Shown here one piece after another: positions 1-5,611 of a stretch of 5,617 bases of DNA. Origin of the DNA: Bacilli bacterium (GTDB taxonomy: Bacteria > Bacillota_I > Bacilli_A > RF39 > UBA660). The stretch is from positions 1 through 5,617 of the forward strand of contig JAQUEG010000051.1 of the NCBI GenBank assembly GCA_028685275.1, read 5' to 3'. The translations under genes were made by a program, and so were the position numbers. How positions within the stretch are numbered: position 1 is the stretch's first letter; each line of letters starts with the position of its first letter. Under the pieces are notes generated by a model. The model ran no database searches and had not been told where the DNA came from. It was given only the letters and a program-made list of their open reading frames with translations.

Positions 1-257
1 ATAACGCAAGCATTATCATCAAATTTTATATAAGACCCGTCTTCTCTTCTTACTCCCTTTTTAGTTCTAATAATAACGGCTTTAACTACTTTACCAGCCT
101 TAACGGTTCCATGCGGAGTAGCTTTTTTGACAGTCCCAATTACAACATCACCAATACTACCGGCTTTTACTTTACTGCCGCCTAATACTCTAATTACTAA
201 AAGTTCACGTGCGCCAGAATTATCTGCTACTTTTAAACGACTTTCTTGTTGGATCAT
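1..257 (-). CDS. rplN: 50S ribosomal protein L14, 5' part (runs off the window)
   Basis: The first 85 codons plus two bases of L14, about 70% of the usual 122 residues; the rest lies beyond the left edge. L14 is a beta-barrel protein of the 50S interface, making bridge B8 with 16S rRNA and contacting L19. By my translation it starts [20 protein letters not shown], the nearly invariant L14 opening, and continues through [20 protein letters not shown] (24-43) and [20 protein letters not shown] (57-76) to FDDNACV. ATG 257 follows AAGGAGGAGGA at short spacing. The reading frame is open to the edge with no disruption. In the usual order rplX (L24) and rplE (L5) would follow, but that is outside the window. 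Confidence 0.97.
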   Translation of the reverse strand, partial: MIQQESRLKVADNSGARELLVIRVLGGSKVKAGSIGDVVIGTVKKATPHGTVKAGKVVKAVIIRTKKGVRREDGSYIKFDDNACV

Positions 258-283
258 ATTATCCTCCTCCTTAACTTCCGTAT

Positions 284-544
284 CTATAAAATAACTGCTT
301 TTTCAATAACTTTAACTAAACGAAAACGTTTTTGTTTAGATAACGGTCTTGTTTCCGCAATTGCTACTTTATCGCCAATTTTTGCTTCATTTTTTTCATC
401 ATGAGTAATATATTTCTTTGAATATTTTACCCTTTTACCATACAATGGATGTTTATGATAAGTTTCAACCAAAACAGTAATAGTTTTATCGTTCTTATCA
501 CTGACTACTTTTCCAATAAGTTCTTTTTTTTGTATTATACTCAC
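284..544 (-). CDS. rpsQ: 30S ribosomal protein S17 (GTG start)
   Basis: 86 residues (Bacillus 87). S17 is an OB-fold protein binding helix 11 and nearby 16S rRNA in the 30S body, an early assembly step. Seen: [19 protein letters not shown] (11-29), [14 protein letters not shown] (32-45) and the S17 signature [13 protein letters not shown] at 57-69, followed by KRFRLV. The start codon is GTG at 544; AAGGAGGAG ends 6 nt before it, and no ATG lies in a suitable position. It is the only non-ATG start in the window. The stop is TAG. The gap to rplN is 26 nt and holds a very strong ribosome site. Confidence 0.97.
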   Translation of the reverse strand: MSIIQKKELIGKVVSDKNDKTITVLVETYHKHPLYGKRVKYSKKYITHDEKNEAKIGDKVAIAETRPLSKQKRFRLVKVIEKAVIL

Positions 545-550
545 AAGGAA

Positions 551-559
551 CTCCTCCTT
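551..559 (-). promoter_or_regulatory. Ribosome binding site supporting the GTG start of rpsQ
   Basis: AAGGAGGAG begins at the last base of the rpmC stop and ends 6 nt before GTG 544, which supports GTG as the real S17 start. Confidence 0.8.
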
Positions 560-756
560 TAATCTTCCTTTGATTCTCTTTCTCGAATAACCGTTTTCAT
601 TCGAGCAATAGTTTTTCTTAATTCATGAATACGAGATGGTTTTTCAATGTTTCCCGTAGCTTGTTGAAAACGTAAATTAAATAATTCTTCTTTATATTCA
701 GTAATTTTGGTTTTTATTTCATCAGTGGTTAAATTTCTAATTTCATTTGTTTTCAT
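559..756 (-). CDS. rpmC: 50S ribosomal protein L29
   Basis: 65 residues (Bacillus 66). L29 is a small, mainly alpha-helical protein at the tunnel exit next to L23. It reads [14 protein letters not shown], then [14 protein letters not shown] (22-35) and [12 protein letters not shown] (50-61), very close to the Bacillus protein as I remember it. The start is placed at ATG 756, where GGTGGTG lies 6 nt upstream. The in-frame ATG at 771 (MVVKA...) has no ribosome site and no family counterpart. The gene begins inside rplP, overlapping by 14 nt in another frame, so its translation is likely coupled to L16. The TAA stop overlaps the ribosome site of rpsQ; the gap is 14 nt. Confidence 0.96.
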   Translation of the reverse strand: MKTNEIRNLTTDEIKTKITEYKEELFNLRFQQATGNIEKPSRIHELRKTIARMKTVIRERESKED

Positions 757-1177
757 TGCTTTCACCACCATTTTCTTTTATTATAATTTTAGTTTTTATT
801 GGTAATTTATGTGCTGCTAATCTTAATGCTTCTTTGGCTGTATTTTCATCTACCTCACCAATTTCAAACATAATTTTACCTTTTTTAACTACAGCTGACC
901 ATTCTTCTGGTGAGCCTTTACCTTTTCCCATACGTGTTTCTAATGGCTTTTTAGTTCTTGCTAAATGAGGGAAGATATTAATCCAAACACGACCACCACG
1001 TTTCATAAAACGTGTCATCGCAACACGCGCCGCTTCTATTTGTTGAGCTGAAATCCAGCCACCTTCTTTTGCTTGTAAACCATATTGACCAAACTTTAAT
1101 TCTAAATTACCTTTCGATTTACCTTCATATCTTATGCGATGTGGTTTACGATACTTGGTCTTTTTTGGCATCAACAT
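743..1177 (-). CDS. rplP: 50S ribosomal protein L16
   Basis: 144 residues, the Bacillus length. L16 joins late in 50S assembly and organises the A-site side near the peptidyl transferase centre. The start [14 protein letters not shown] at 1177 matches the family's MLxPK(R/K)xKYR and has GGGAGGT 7 nt upstream; the longer in-frame start at 1219 would add 14 residues lying within rpsC and is rejected. Conserved parts are [20 protein letters not shown] (39-58), [16 protein letters not shown] (78-93) and [15 protein letters not shown] (116-130). The stop is TGA, the only one among these genes, which supports use of UGA as stop. It overlaps rpsC by 32 nt upstream and rpmC by 14 nt downstream. Its C-terminal codons for NGGE carry the presumed rpmC ribosome site. 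Confidence 0.97.
   Translation of the reverse strand: MLMPKKTKYRKPHRIRYEGKSKGNLELKFGQYGLQAKEGGWISAQQIEAARVAMTRFMKRGGRVWINIFPHLARTKKPLETRMGKGKGSPEEWSAVVKKGKIMFEIGEVDENTAKEALRLAAHKLPIKTKIIIKENGGESNENK
763..769 (-). promoter_or_regulatory. Weak ribosome binding site of rpmC inside rplP
   Basis: GGTGGTG, 6 nt before ATG 756, is the only purine-rich candidate. It departs from the AGGAGG used by most genes here, so L29 synthesis may depend on ribosomes finishing rplP. It lies in the Gly-Gly-Glu codons of the L16 tail. Confidence 0.6.
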
Positions 1178-1832
1178 CTTTATTACCTCCCTTATTTTTC
1201 TTTTCTGGAAGTATTTCACCTTTGTAAATCCATACTTTTACACCGATTTTACCAAATGTTGTATTGGCTTCGCTAACAGCATAATCAATATTCGCACGAA
1301 AAGTATGAAGTGGAATCATTCCCTCTGTATATCCTTCAGTACGTGCCATATCAGCACCACCTAAACGACCAGAAACAACTGTTTTAATTCCTTTTGCTCC
1401 TGCTTTCATGGTAAATTTAATCGTACGTTTTTGTGCTACACGATAAGAAACACGATTTTCAATTTGGCGGGCAATATTATCAGCAACAATTTGCGCAATT
1501 AATTCTGGTTTTTTTATTTCGATAACCGAAATCTTAATATTTTCATTAGTAATCTTACTTAATTCTTTTTTTAATTTTTCGATTTCCTTACCACCATGAC
1601 CAATAACAATCCCTGGTTTAGCAGTATATATAGATACTTCAGTATTATTTTTTCTACGTTCAATATAAATGTCGCCTAGTGCTGCATCTTTTAATTTTTT
1701 TTCTAAATATTCACGGATTTTAATATCACGATTTAAAAAGATAGCATAATCCTTTTTTGATGCATACCATTTTGATTGCCAATCTTTATTAATTCCAGTT
1801 CTAAGTCCAATTGGACTAACCTTTTGACCCAT
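1146..1832 (-). CDS. rpsC: 30S ribosomal protein S3
   Basis: 228 residues (Bacillus 218, E. coli 233). S3 lies at the mRNA entry channel of the 30S head and, with S4 and S5, contributes mRNA helicase activity. The N-terminus [14 protein letters not shown] is typical. The KH type-2 domain has its G-x-x-G loop as GHGG at 78-81. The C-terminal domain shows [20 protein letters not shown] and [14 protein letters not shown]. Arg131 and Lys135 of the E. coli helicase set are present, but position 132 is Val rather than Arg. The last 17 residues are a polar, Lys/Asp/Gly-rich tail encoded by DNA that also holds the rplP ribosome site and start, giving a 32-nt overlap. The ATG follows AAAGGAGG, which overlaps the rplV stop. 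The stop is TAA. Confidence 0.97.
   Translation of the reverse strand: MGQKVSPIGLRTGINKDWQSKWYASKKDYAIFLNRDIKIREYLEKKLKDAALGDIYIERRKNNTEVSIYTAKPGIVIGHGGKEIEKLKKELSKITNENIKISVIEIKKPELIAQIVADNIARQIENRVSYRVAQKRTIKFTMKAGAKGIKTVVSGRLGGADMARTEGYTEGMIPLHTFRANIDYAVSEANTTFGKIGVKVWIYKGEILPEKKNKGGNKDVDAKKDQVS
1185..1191 (-). promoter_or_regulatory. Ribosome binding site of rplP inside rpsC
   Basis: GGGAGGT lies 7 nt before ATG 1177 and is part of the codons for Gly-Gly near the S3 C-terminus. It sets the L16 start at MLMPKKTKY and rejects the longer frame from 1219. Confidence 0.85.
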
Positions 1833-1845
1833 TTATTTCCCTCCT

Positions 1846-2184
1846 TTACGCTTGTTTTTCCGAAACAACAACTGTAATATGGCTATATCTTCGATCTCTT
1901 CTACCATAATGTCCTCTCGATTCAGGTTTAATTCGCTTCAATATTTGTCCTTCATTAACATAACATTCTTTTATATATAAATTATTACGATCTAATTTTA
2001 AATTATTCTCAGCATTAGCAATTGCTGATTGTAAAGTTTTTAATACTAGGCGCGCACCTTTTTTGTTCATATTATTTAAAATTCCTATTGCTTCTATAAC
2101 ATCTTTACGACGAACTAAATCAATAACTAGTCTAACTTTATCAGCCGATATTCTTAATTCTCTAGCTTCTGCTTTCGCTTCCAT
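1846..2184 (-). CDS. rplV: 50S ribosomal protein L22
   Basis: 112 residues (E. coli 110, Bacillus 113). L22 binds all domains of 23S rRNA, and its long beta-hairpin lines the exit tunnel beside L4. Family features are AKAEARELRISADKVRLV at the N-terminus, LQSAIANAENN (51-61) and the C-terminal SHITVVVSEK. The start is set at ATG 2184, which has AAGGAGG 5 nt upstream; the in-frame ATG at 2202 would add MRKEDQ but lacks a good ribosome site. The hairpin tip (about 84-100) reads RIKPESRGHYGRRDRRY where most bacteria I remember have a form of R-x-R-P-R-A-x-G-R-A and then KRT. The length is unchanged but the residues differ (see findings). TAA stop; 13 nt to rpsC. Confidence 0.96.
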   Translation of the reverse strand: MEAKAEARELRISADKVRLVIDLVRRKDVIEAIGILNNMNKKGARLVLKTLQSAIANAENNLKLDRNNLYIKECYVNEGQILKRIKPESRGHYGRRDRRYSHITVVVSEKQA

Positions 2185-2189
2185 TTGGT

Positions 2190-2196
2190 CCTCCTT
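2190..2196 (-). promoter_or_regulatory. Ribosome binding site deciding the rplV start
   Basis: AAGGAGG lies 5 nt before ATG 2184, selecting MEAKAEAREL as the L22 start. The ATG at 2202 has only a weak AGG directly before it. Confidence 0.85.
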
Positions 2197-2213
2197 CCGC
2201 ATCCTAATTCAAA

Positions 2214-2477
2214 TTAATTATTATTACCATGATTTGTGAATTTACGAGTTGGTGAAAATTCGCCTAATTTATGACCTACCATATCTTCAGTAACATAAAC
2301 CGGAATAAATTCCTTCCCATTATGAACCGCAAATGTATGTCCAATAAATTCAGGATAAATTGTGGAACGACGAGACCAAGTTTTAATAACTTCCTTTTTT
2401 CCTGATTTATTTAATTCTTGAACCCGTTTTAATAATCGCTCAAAAACATATGGTCCTTTTTTTAAACTCCTTGCCAT
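2214..2477 (-). CDS. rpsS: 30S ribosomal protein S19
   Basis: 87 residues, slightly shorter than the 92 of Bacillus, with the difference at the C-terminus (ends NHGNNN). S19 forms a complex with S13 in the 30S head, near the A-site tRNA and the B1 intersubunit bridges. The start [19 protein letters not shown] is typical. The S19 signature occupies residues 52-78: [20 protein letters not shown] followed by GEFSPTR. The ATG at 2477 has a weaker ribosome site than its neighbours (GAGAGGA about 9 nt upstream). The stop is TAA. Gaps are 17 nt from rplB and 29 nt to rplV. Confidence 0.97.
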   Translation of the reverse strand: MARSLKKGPYVFERLLKRVQELNKSGKKEVIKTWSRRSTIYPEFIGHTFAVHNGKEFIPVYVTEDMVGHKLGEFSPTRKFTNHGNNN

Positions 2478-2494
2478 TCAATTCCATCCTCTCT

Positions 2495-3325
2495 TTATTT
2501 TTTATGGCCTTTAATAATATATTTATTAGTAGCCTTATTCTTTTTTCTTGTCTTATATCCAAGCGTTGGTTTTCCCCATGGTGTCATTGGTTGTTTCCGA
2601 CCAATTGGAGCCTTACCTTCGCCGCCACCATGTGGGTGATCTACTGGATTCATAACTGAGCCACGAACAGTAGGTCTAATTCCCAATAAACGCTTGCGAC
2701 CAGCTTTTCCTAATTTAATTAATTCGTGATCAGGGTTACTAACTTCCCCGATCGTAGCGCGACAAGTGCCTAATATTTTACGCATCTCACCACTTTTTAA
2801 ACGTAATAATACATATTTATTTTCACGACCAATTATTTGAGCATTACTGCCGGCAGCACGTGCTAATTGTGCTCCCTTCCCTGGACGCATTTCAATATTA
2901 TGAACAACCGTCCCTACTGGTATATTTTTTAATGGTGAAGCATTTCCAATTTTGATATCTACTTCTTCACCACTAATTATTTTATCACCAACTTTTATAT
3001 TTAAAGGGGCAATAATATATCTTTTTTCTCCATCTTGATAATTAATTAAAGCTATGTTTGCCGAACGATTAGGATCATATTCAATTGTTGCAACAGTACC
3101 AATAATATTATCTTTATCACGTTTAAAATCAATAACACGATATTTTCTTTTAGCACCACCGCCACGATGACGTATAGTAATCTTACCTTGATTATTACGT
3201 CCAGCAGATTTTTTCAGTTTAGTTAACAACTTTTTTTCTGGTGCCTTCTTTGAAACATCTTTGTTAACCAATGTATTCATTTTCCTTCTTGCATTAGTAG
3301 TTGGTTTATAAGTTTTAACTGGCAT
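2495..3325 (-). CDS. rplB: 50S ribosomal protein L2
   Basis: 276 residues, the usual bacterial length. L2 is a primary 23S rRNA-binding protein required for subunit association and for the peptidyl transferase centre. An N-terminal OB-fold region (about 40-125, with [20 protein letters not shown]) precedes an SH3-like region ([15 protein letters not shown] at about 146-160). The C-terminal signature [14 protein letters not shown] lies at about 225-238; Asp229, His230 and His232 align with the E. coli Asp228/His229/His231 cluster. The basic C-terminus [18 protein letters not shown] is normal. The ATG at 3325 follows GGGGAGGAG and the stop is TAA. Spacing is 13 nt from rplW and 17 nt to rpsS. 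Confidence 0.98.
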   Translation of the reverse strand: MPVKTYKPTTNARRKMNTLVNKDVSKKAPEKKLLTKLKKSAGRNNQGKITIRHRGGGAKRKYRVIDFKRDKDNIIGTVATIEYDPNRSANIALINYQDGEKRYIIAPLNIKVGDKIISGEEVDIKIGNASPLKNIPVGTVVHNIEMRPGKGAQLARAAGSNAQIIGRENKYVLLRLKSGEMRKILGTCRATIGEVSNPDHELIKLGKAGRKRLLGIRPTVRGSVMNPVDHPHGGGEGKAPIGRKQPMTPWGKPTLGYKTRKKNKATNKYIIKGHKK

Positions 3326-3338
3326 ATGTACTCCTCCC

Positions 3339-3617
3339 CTATATATTGATTTTATTACCTTCAGCTAAAGTAACAATTGCTTTTTTATATTTATTAGTCA
3401 TTCCGGTATAACGGCCAACTTTTCTTTTCTTTGGTTTTGCATTGATAGTATTAATGTTTTTAACCTTTACCTTAAAAATACTTTCGATCGCTTGTTTAAT
3501 TTCAGTTTTATTAGCACGATGATCAACTTTAAAAACGTATTTAATTCCATCTTGATTAATAACACCACTTTTTTCTGTAATTATTGGTGCCTTAATAATA
3601 TCACGATACTTATCCAT
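3339..3617 (-). CDS. rplW: 50S ribosomal protein L23
   Basis: 92 residues, close to the family length of 93-100. L23 binds 23S rRNA at the tunnel exit and is the docking site for trigger factor and SRP. The N-terminal [11 protein letters not shown] is typical; Glu15 corresponds to E. coli Glu18, the trigger-factor contact. The loop near residues 60-80 carries [20 protein letters not shown], as in Firmicutes. The start codon directly abuts the rplD stop (TAA-ATG), and its ribosome site lies inside rplD, so translation is probably coupled to L4. The stop is TAG. A 13-nt gap containing a strong ribosome site leads to rplB. Nothing is missing. Confidence 0.97.
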   Translation of the reverse strand: MDKYRDIIKAPIITEKSGVINQDGIKYVFKVDHRANKTEIKQAIESIFKVKVKNINTINAKPKKRKVGRYTGMTNKYKKAIVTLAEGNKINI

Positions 3618-4241
3618 TTATAAAAGCACCTCCTCAATCGTTTTAATGGCTGTTTCAGTAACTAACAAACAATCATAATTAGTTAAATCATAAACGTTTA
3701 TTTCGGTTGGCATAATAACTTTAATATTTTTTATATTACGTACCGATAACATTAAATTGTCGCTCATTTCATTAGTTACAATTAAAGTAGATTGTTTAAT
3801 TTTTAAATTATTAATTATATCTTTCATTAATTTAGTTTTAGGTTCATCAATTATTAATTCATCTAAAACAATTATTTCTTTATTAATCACTTTATATGAT
3901 AAAGCCGATTTAAGTGCTAAACGTCTTTCTTTTTTATTCATTTTTTTGTCATAACTACGTGGTTGTGGTCCGAAAACAATTCCGCCGCCGGCCCATTGTG
4001 GCGCTCTAATTGATCCTTGACGAGCACGTCCAGTTCCTTTTTGACGCCACGGCTTTTTACCGCCGCCTCTAACTTCACTACGATTTTTAACTTTATGGGT
4101 GCCTTGTCTTAATGATGCTCGCGCTAAAACAATCGCATCATATAACACAGCATCATTAGGTTCAATTCCCCAAATTTGATCAGCCAAATTTATATCTTTT
4201 ACTTTTTCACCTTTTATATTTAAAAGTGCTACTTTCGGCAT
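3618..4241 (-). CDS. rplD: 50S ribosomal protein L4
   Basis: 207 residues, the same length as Bacillus L4. L4 binds 23S rRNA, and its extended loop lines the narrow part of the peptide exit tunnel; in E. coli it also represses its own S10 operon. The loop is clear at residues 58-87 (VRGGGKKPWRQKGTGRARQG, then SIRAPQWAGGG). The start is placed at ATG 4241 (MPKVALLN) because AAGGAGGA ends 6 nt before it. An in-frame ATG at 4265 would add MVIKGGIK but has no ribosome site and no counterpart in the family. The last codons, GAG GAG GTG, double as the ribosome site of rplW. The TAA stop is directly followed by the rplW ATG with no intervening base. Whether this L4 controls the operon is unknown; L4 control has been described mainly in gamma-proteobacteria. 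Confidence 0.97.
   Translation of the reverse strand: MPKVALLNIKGEKVKDINLADQIWGIEPNDAVLYDAIVLARASLRQGTHKVKNRSEVRGGGKKPWRQKGTGRARQGSIRAPQWAGGGIVFGPQPRSYDKKMNKKERRLALKSALSYKVINKEIIVLDELIIDEPKTKLMKDIINNLKIKQSTLIVTNEMSDNLMLSVRNIKNIKVIMPTEINVYDLTNYDCLLVTETAIKTIEEVLL
3627..3635 (-). promoter_or_regulatory. Ribosome binding site of rplW inside rplD
   Basis: GAGGAGGTG lies 9 nt before the rplW ATG and encodes Glu-Glu-Val near the L4 C-terminus. With the abutting stop and start (TAA-ATG) this suggests coupled translation of L4 and L23. Confidence 0.8.
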
Positions 4242-4247
4242 CTTAAT

Positions 4248-4255
4248 TCCTCCTT
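4248..4255 (-). promoter_or_regulatory. Ribosome binding site deciding the rplD start
   Basis: AAGGAGGA lies 6 nt before ATG 4241 and fixes the L4 start at MPKVALLN rather than at the in-frame ATG 24 nt upstream. Confidence 0.85.
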
Positions 4256-4292
4256 TTATCACCATTTTAAATCAGCCATAATATTAATTACG

Positions 4293-5096
4293 CTATTTTT
4301 CTTCTGATGATATTACTTCTTTTTCTTCGTTACTAGCAGTTTCGTCATTATTTACTGTTTTTTCCTCAATCGTGTTATTTTCATTTACAATTGTTTCAGA
4401 AACAGCATCAGTTTTTACTTCTATATTAGAATTTTCATAGTAATTAAGTTCTTCACTTTCGCGTTTTACATCTGGATTTTTAACTGCAGTTTTAATAATA
4501 ACTAAAGATTTTCTTGGACCCGGTACACTTCCCTTAATCAAAATAATATTTTTAGTAATATCAATATCTATTACTTCTAAACTTTGAATAGTAACTGTTT
4601 CGTGTCCCATTTGACCTGGTAATTTTTTGCCTTTTAAAACACGCATTGGTGACATTGGTCCAAGCGAACCAACACCTCGGTGATATTGGGAACCATGTCC
4701 CATTGGTCCACGTGATTGATTATGGCGTTTAATTACACCTTGAAATCCTTTACCTTTAGAAATACCAGTAACATCAACTAATTCACCAATATTAAATATA
4801 TCAACTTTTATTTCTTGTCCTAATTGATAATCAGCTGAATTAATTCCTCTAATTTCTTTTAGGAAGCGCTTAGGTGTAGTATTAGCTTTTTTTAAATGTT
4901 CTATTTCTGGTTTGTTACTTAGTTTCTCTCTTTTATTAGCAAAACCTAGTTGAACTGCATCATATTTATCAGATGCGGCAGTTTTAATTTGCGTTACAAT
5001 ATTAGGTTCTGCTTGAATGACAGTTACTGGAATTAGTTTCCCGCTTTTGGTAAACACTTGTGTCATTCCTAGTTTATATCCTAAGATTCCTTTCAT
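4293..5096 (-). CDS. rplC: 50S ribosomal protein L3 with a long acidic C-terminal tail
   Basis: 267 residues, against about 209 in Bacillus and E. coli. L3 is an early 23S rRNA-binding assembly protein whose loop reaches toward the peptidyl transferase centre. The N-terminus [15 protein letters not shown] is typical. The central loop (about 111-162: [16 protein letters not shown], then [13 protein letters not shown], then KLPGQMGHE) is intact. Gln162 occupies the position of E. coli Gln150, which PrmB methylates there; no PrmB can be judged here. The conserved fold ends near residue 207 (KTAVKN). Residues 208-267 form an extra tail rich in Glu, Asn, Thr and Ser, with 18 acidic and 6 basic residues by hand count. 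That is unusual for an rRNA-binding protein (see findings). ATG start with AGGAGGA upstream; the stop is TAG. The gap to rplD is 51 nt, the largest within the operon. Confidence 0.97.
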   Translation of the reverse strand: MKGILGYKLGMTQVFTKSGKLIPVTVIQAEPNIVTQIKTAASDKYDAVQLGFANKREKLSNKPEIEHLKKANTTPKRFLKEIRGINSADYQLGQEIKVDIFNIGELVDVTGISKGKGFQGVIKRHNQSRGPMGHGSQYHRGVGSLGPMSPMRVLKGKKLPGQMGHETVTIQSLEVIDIDITKNIILIKGSVPGPRKSLVIIKTAVKNPDVKRESEELNYYENSNIEVKTDAVSETIVNENNTIEEKTVNNDETASNEEKEVISSEEK

Positions 5097-5117
5097 ATAT
5101 ATGTTCCTCCTTAATGA

Positions 5118-5423
5118 TTACAATTTTATTTCAATTTCAACACCACTAGGTAAATCCAAATGAGTTAAACCCTCAATTGTTTCTTTACTAGGATTATTAA
5201 TGTCGATTAGTCTTTTATGAGTACGTCTTTCAAATTGTTCACGTGAATCCTTATATTTATGAACAGCTCTTAAAATAGTATATTTTTTAATTTCAGTTGG
5301 TAAGGGAATTGGTCCACTTACTTCCCCGCCAGTCTTTTTTACTGATTCAACAATTTTTAAAGCTGCTTTATCTAAGGTTCTGTGATCATATGCTTTTAAT
5401 TTTACGCGTACCTTATCAGCCAT
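5118..5423 (-). CDS. rpsJ: 30S ribosomal protein S10
   Basis: First gene of the operon, 101 residues (E. coli 103, B. subtilis 102 from memory). S10 sits in the head of the 30S subunit; in the family it also pairs with NusB in transcription antitermination. The sequence shows the S10 signature region GPIPLPT at residues 37-43 and the conserved stretches [18 protein letters not shown] and THKRLIDI, and ends in the usual [13 protein letters not shown]. The ATG start at 5423 is preceded by GGGAGGA (5434-5428), 4 nt away, and the stop is TAA. It lies directly downstream of the promoter and structured leader described separately, so it is the first cistron exposed to any leader-based control. It is 21 nt upstream of rplC. 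No oddity is seen in the protein. Confidence 0.98.
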   Translation of the reverse strand: MADKVRVKLKAYDHRTLDKAALKIVESVKKTGGEVSGPIPLPTEIKKYTILRAVHKYKDSREQFERRTHKRLIDINNPSKETIEGLTHLDLPSGVEIEIKL

Positions 5424-5437
5424 AATATCCTCCCTTC

Positions 5438-5456
5438 GTCTATATCTAGTATAGAC
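5438..5456 (-). other. Perfect 7-bp hairpin just before the rpsJ ribosome site
   Basis: The minus strand reads GTCTATACTAGATATAGAC: GUCUAUA pairs fully with UAUAGAC around a CUAGA loop. The stem ends 3 nt before GGGAGGA, so it could affect ribosome access or protect the 5' side of the site. It is not followed by a U-run, so it is not a terminator. Confidence 0.55.
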
Positions 5457-5474
5457 TTGCTCCGCACAAATTAC

Positions 5475-5518
5475 CTGATGCCCTTATGTTACATATGCAA
5501 CTTAACCTGGCGTATCAG
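5475..5518 (-). other. Long irregular hairpin in the rpsJ leader
   Basis: On the RNA, CUGAU pairs with AUCAG; an AC bulge follows, then GCC with GGC, an AGG/G internal loop, UUA with UAA, an A/A mismatch, and GUUGC with GUAAC closing an AUAU loop. That is 16 base pairs with one G-U pair in 44 nt. Bulges and internal loops at fixed places are typical of protein-binding RNA. Folding was done by hand without energies. Confidence 0.5.
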
Positions 5519-5552
5519 CAACCTTGCACATCATTGCAGTCACACTTAAATG

Positions 5553-5582
5553 ATTATATCAAATTTATTATATGTAATGCAA
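5553..5582 (-). promoter_or_regulatory. Sigma-A type promoter with extended -10 for the ribosomal protein operon
   Basis: Read on the minus strand: -35 TTGCAT (5582-5577), an 18-nt spacer, then a perfect -10 TATAAT (5558-5553) preceded by TG and one base, giving the extended -10 TGATATAAT. Transcription would start near 5547-5545. A-tracts at 5595-5602 and 5606-5611 lie where an UP element would be. A second TATAAT-like hexamer at 5572-5567 has no convincing -35. Strong promoters of this kind are expected for ribosomal protein operons. This is prediction from motifs only. Confidence 0.8.
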
Positions 5583-5594
5583 GTAAAATAATGA

Positions 5595-5611
5595 TTTTTT
5601 TTATATTTTTT
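5595..5611 (-). promoter_or_regulatory. A-tract region, possible UP element
   Basis: On the minus strand two A runs (six and eight long) separated by three bases lie about 12-30 nt upstream of the -35 hexamer, the zone contacted by the alpha C-terminal domains of RNA polymerase. Such A-tracts strengthen rRNA and ribosomal promoters in other bacteria. The region is AT-rich in general, so the call is tentative. Confidence 0.4.

Larger units (their letters stand above)
5424..5546 (-). promoter_or_regulatory. Structured 5' untranslated leader of the operon
   Basis: About 123 nt separate the predicted transcription start from the rpsJ ATG. The stretch is about 42% GC by hand count, clearly above its surroundings. 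It can form an irregular hairpin (5518-5475), a small stem around UGUGCGGAGCA, and a perfect 7-bp hairpin (5456-5438) ending 3 nt before GGGAGGA. No stem is followed by a U-run, so none is a standard intrinsic terminator. By analogy with ribosomal leaders elsewhere it may be a binding site for autogenous control, but the ligand is unknown and I do not recognise a named RNA family. Confidence 0.55.

Noticed and set aside
747..968. Plus-strand open frame of 73 codons
   Set aside because: Lies antisense to rplP, has no ribosome site, and its hydrophobic translation is the mirror of Lys-rich minus-strand codons.
1012..1364. Two overlapping plus-strand open frames
   Set aside because: Both are antisense to rplP and rpsC, with no ribosome site or recognisable domain; hydrophobic shadow frames.
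2450..2659. Plus-strand open frame of 69 codons
   Set aside because: Antisense to rpsS and rplB, which are certain genes; no independent support.
3757..3954. Plus-strand open frame of 65 codons resembling a membrane peptide
   Set aside because: Antisense to rplD; the hydrophobicity arises from complementing AT-rich codons.
4242..4292. Tiny frame MADLKW in the rplC/rplD gap
   Set aside because: Six codons without a ribosome site; not supportable as a gene.
5502..5534. Short upstream reading frame in the leader (MMCKVADTPG)
   Set aside because: No ribosome site before the ATG codons and no resemblance to a known leader peptide. It lies across the predicted hairpin, so chance is the simpler explanation.
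5489..5577. 8-bp inverted repeat TTACATAT at 5489-5496 and 5570-5577, considered as an operator
   Set aside because: Short, AT-rich, widely spaced, with one arm in the leader hairpin and the other in the promoter spacer; chance is likely.
5595..5611. T-runs on the plus strand, considered as terminator tails
   Set aside because: No hairpin precedes them on the plus strand and no plus-strand gene ends here; on the minus strand they are A-tracts upstream of the promoter.
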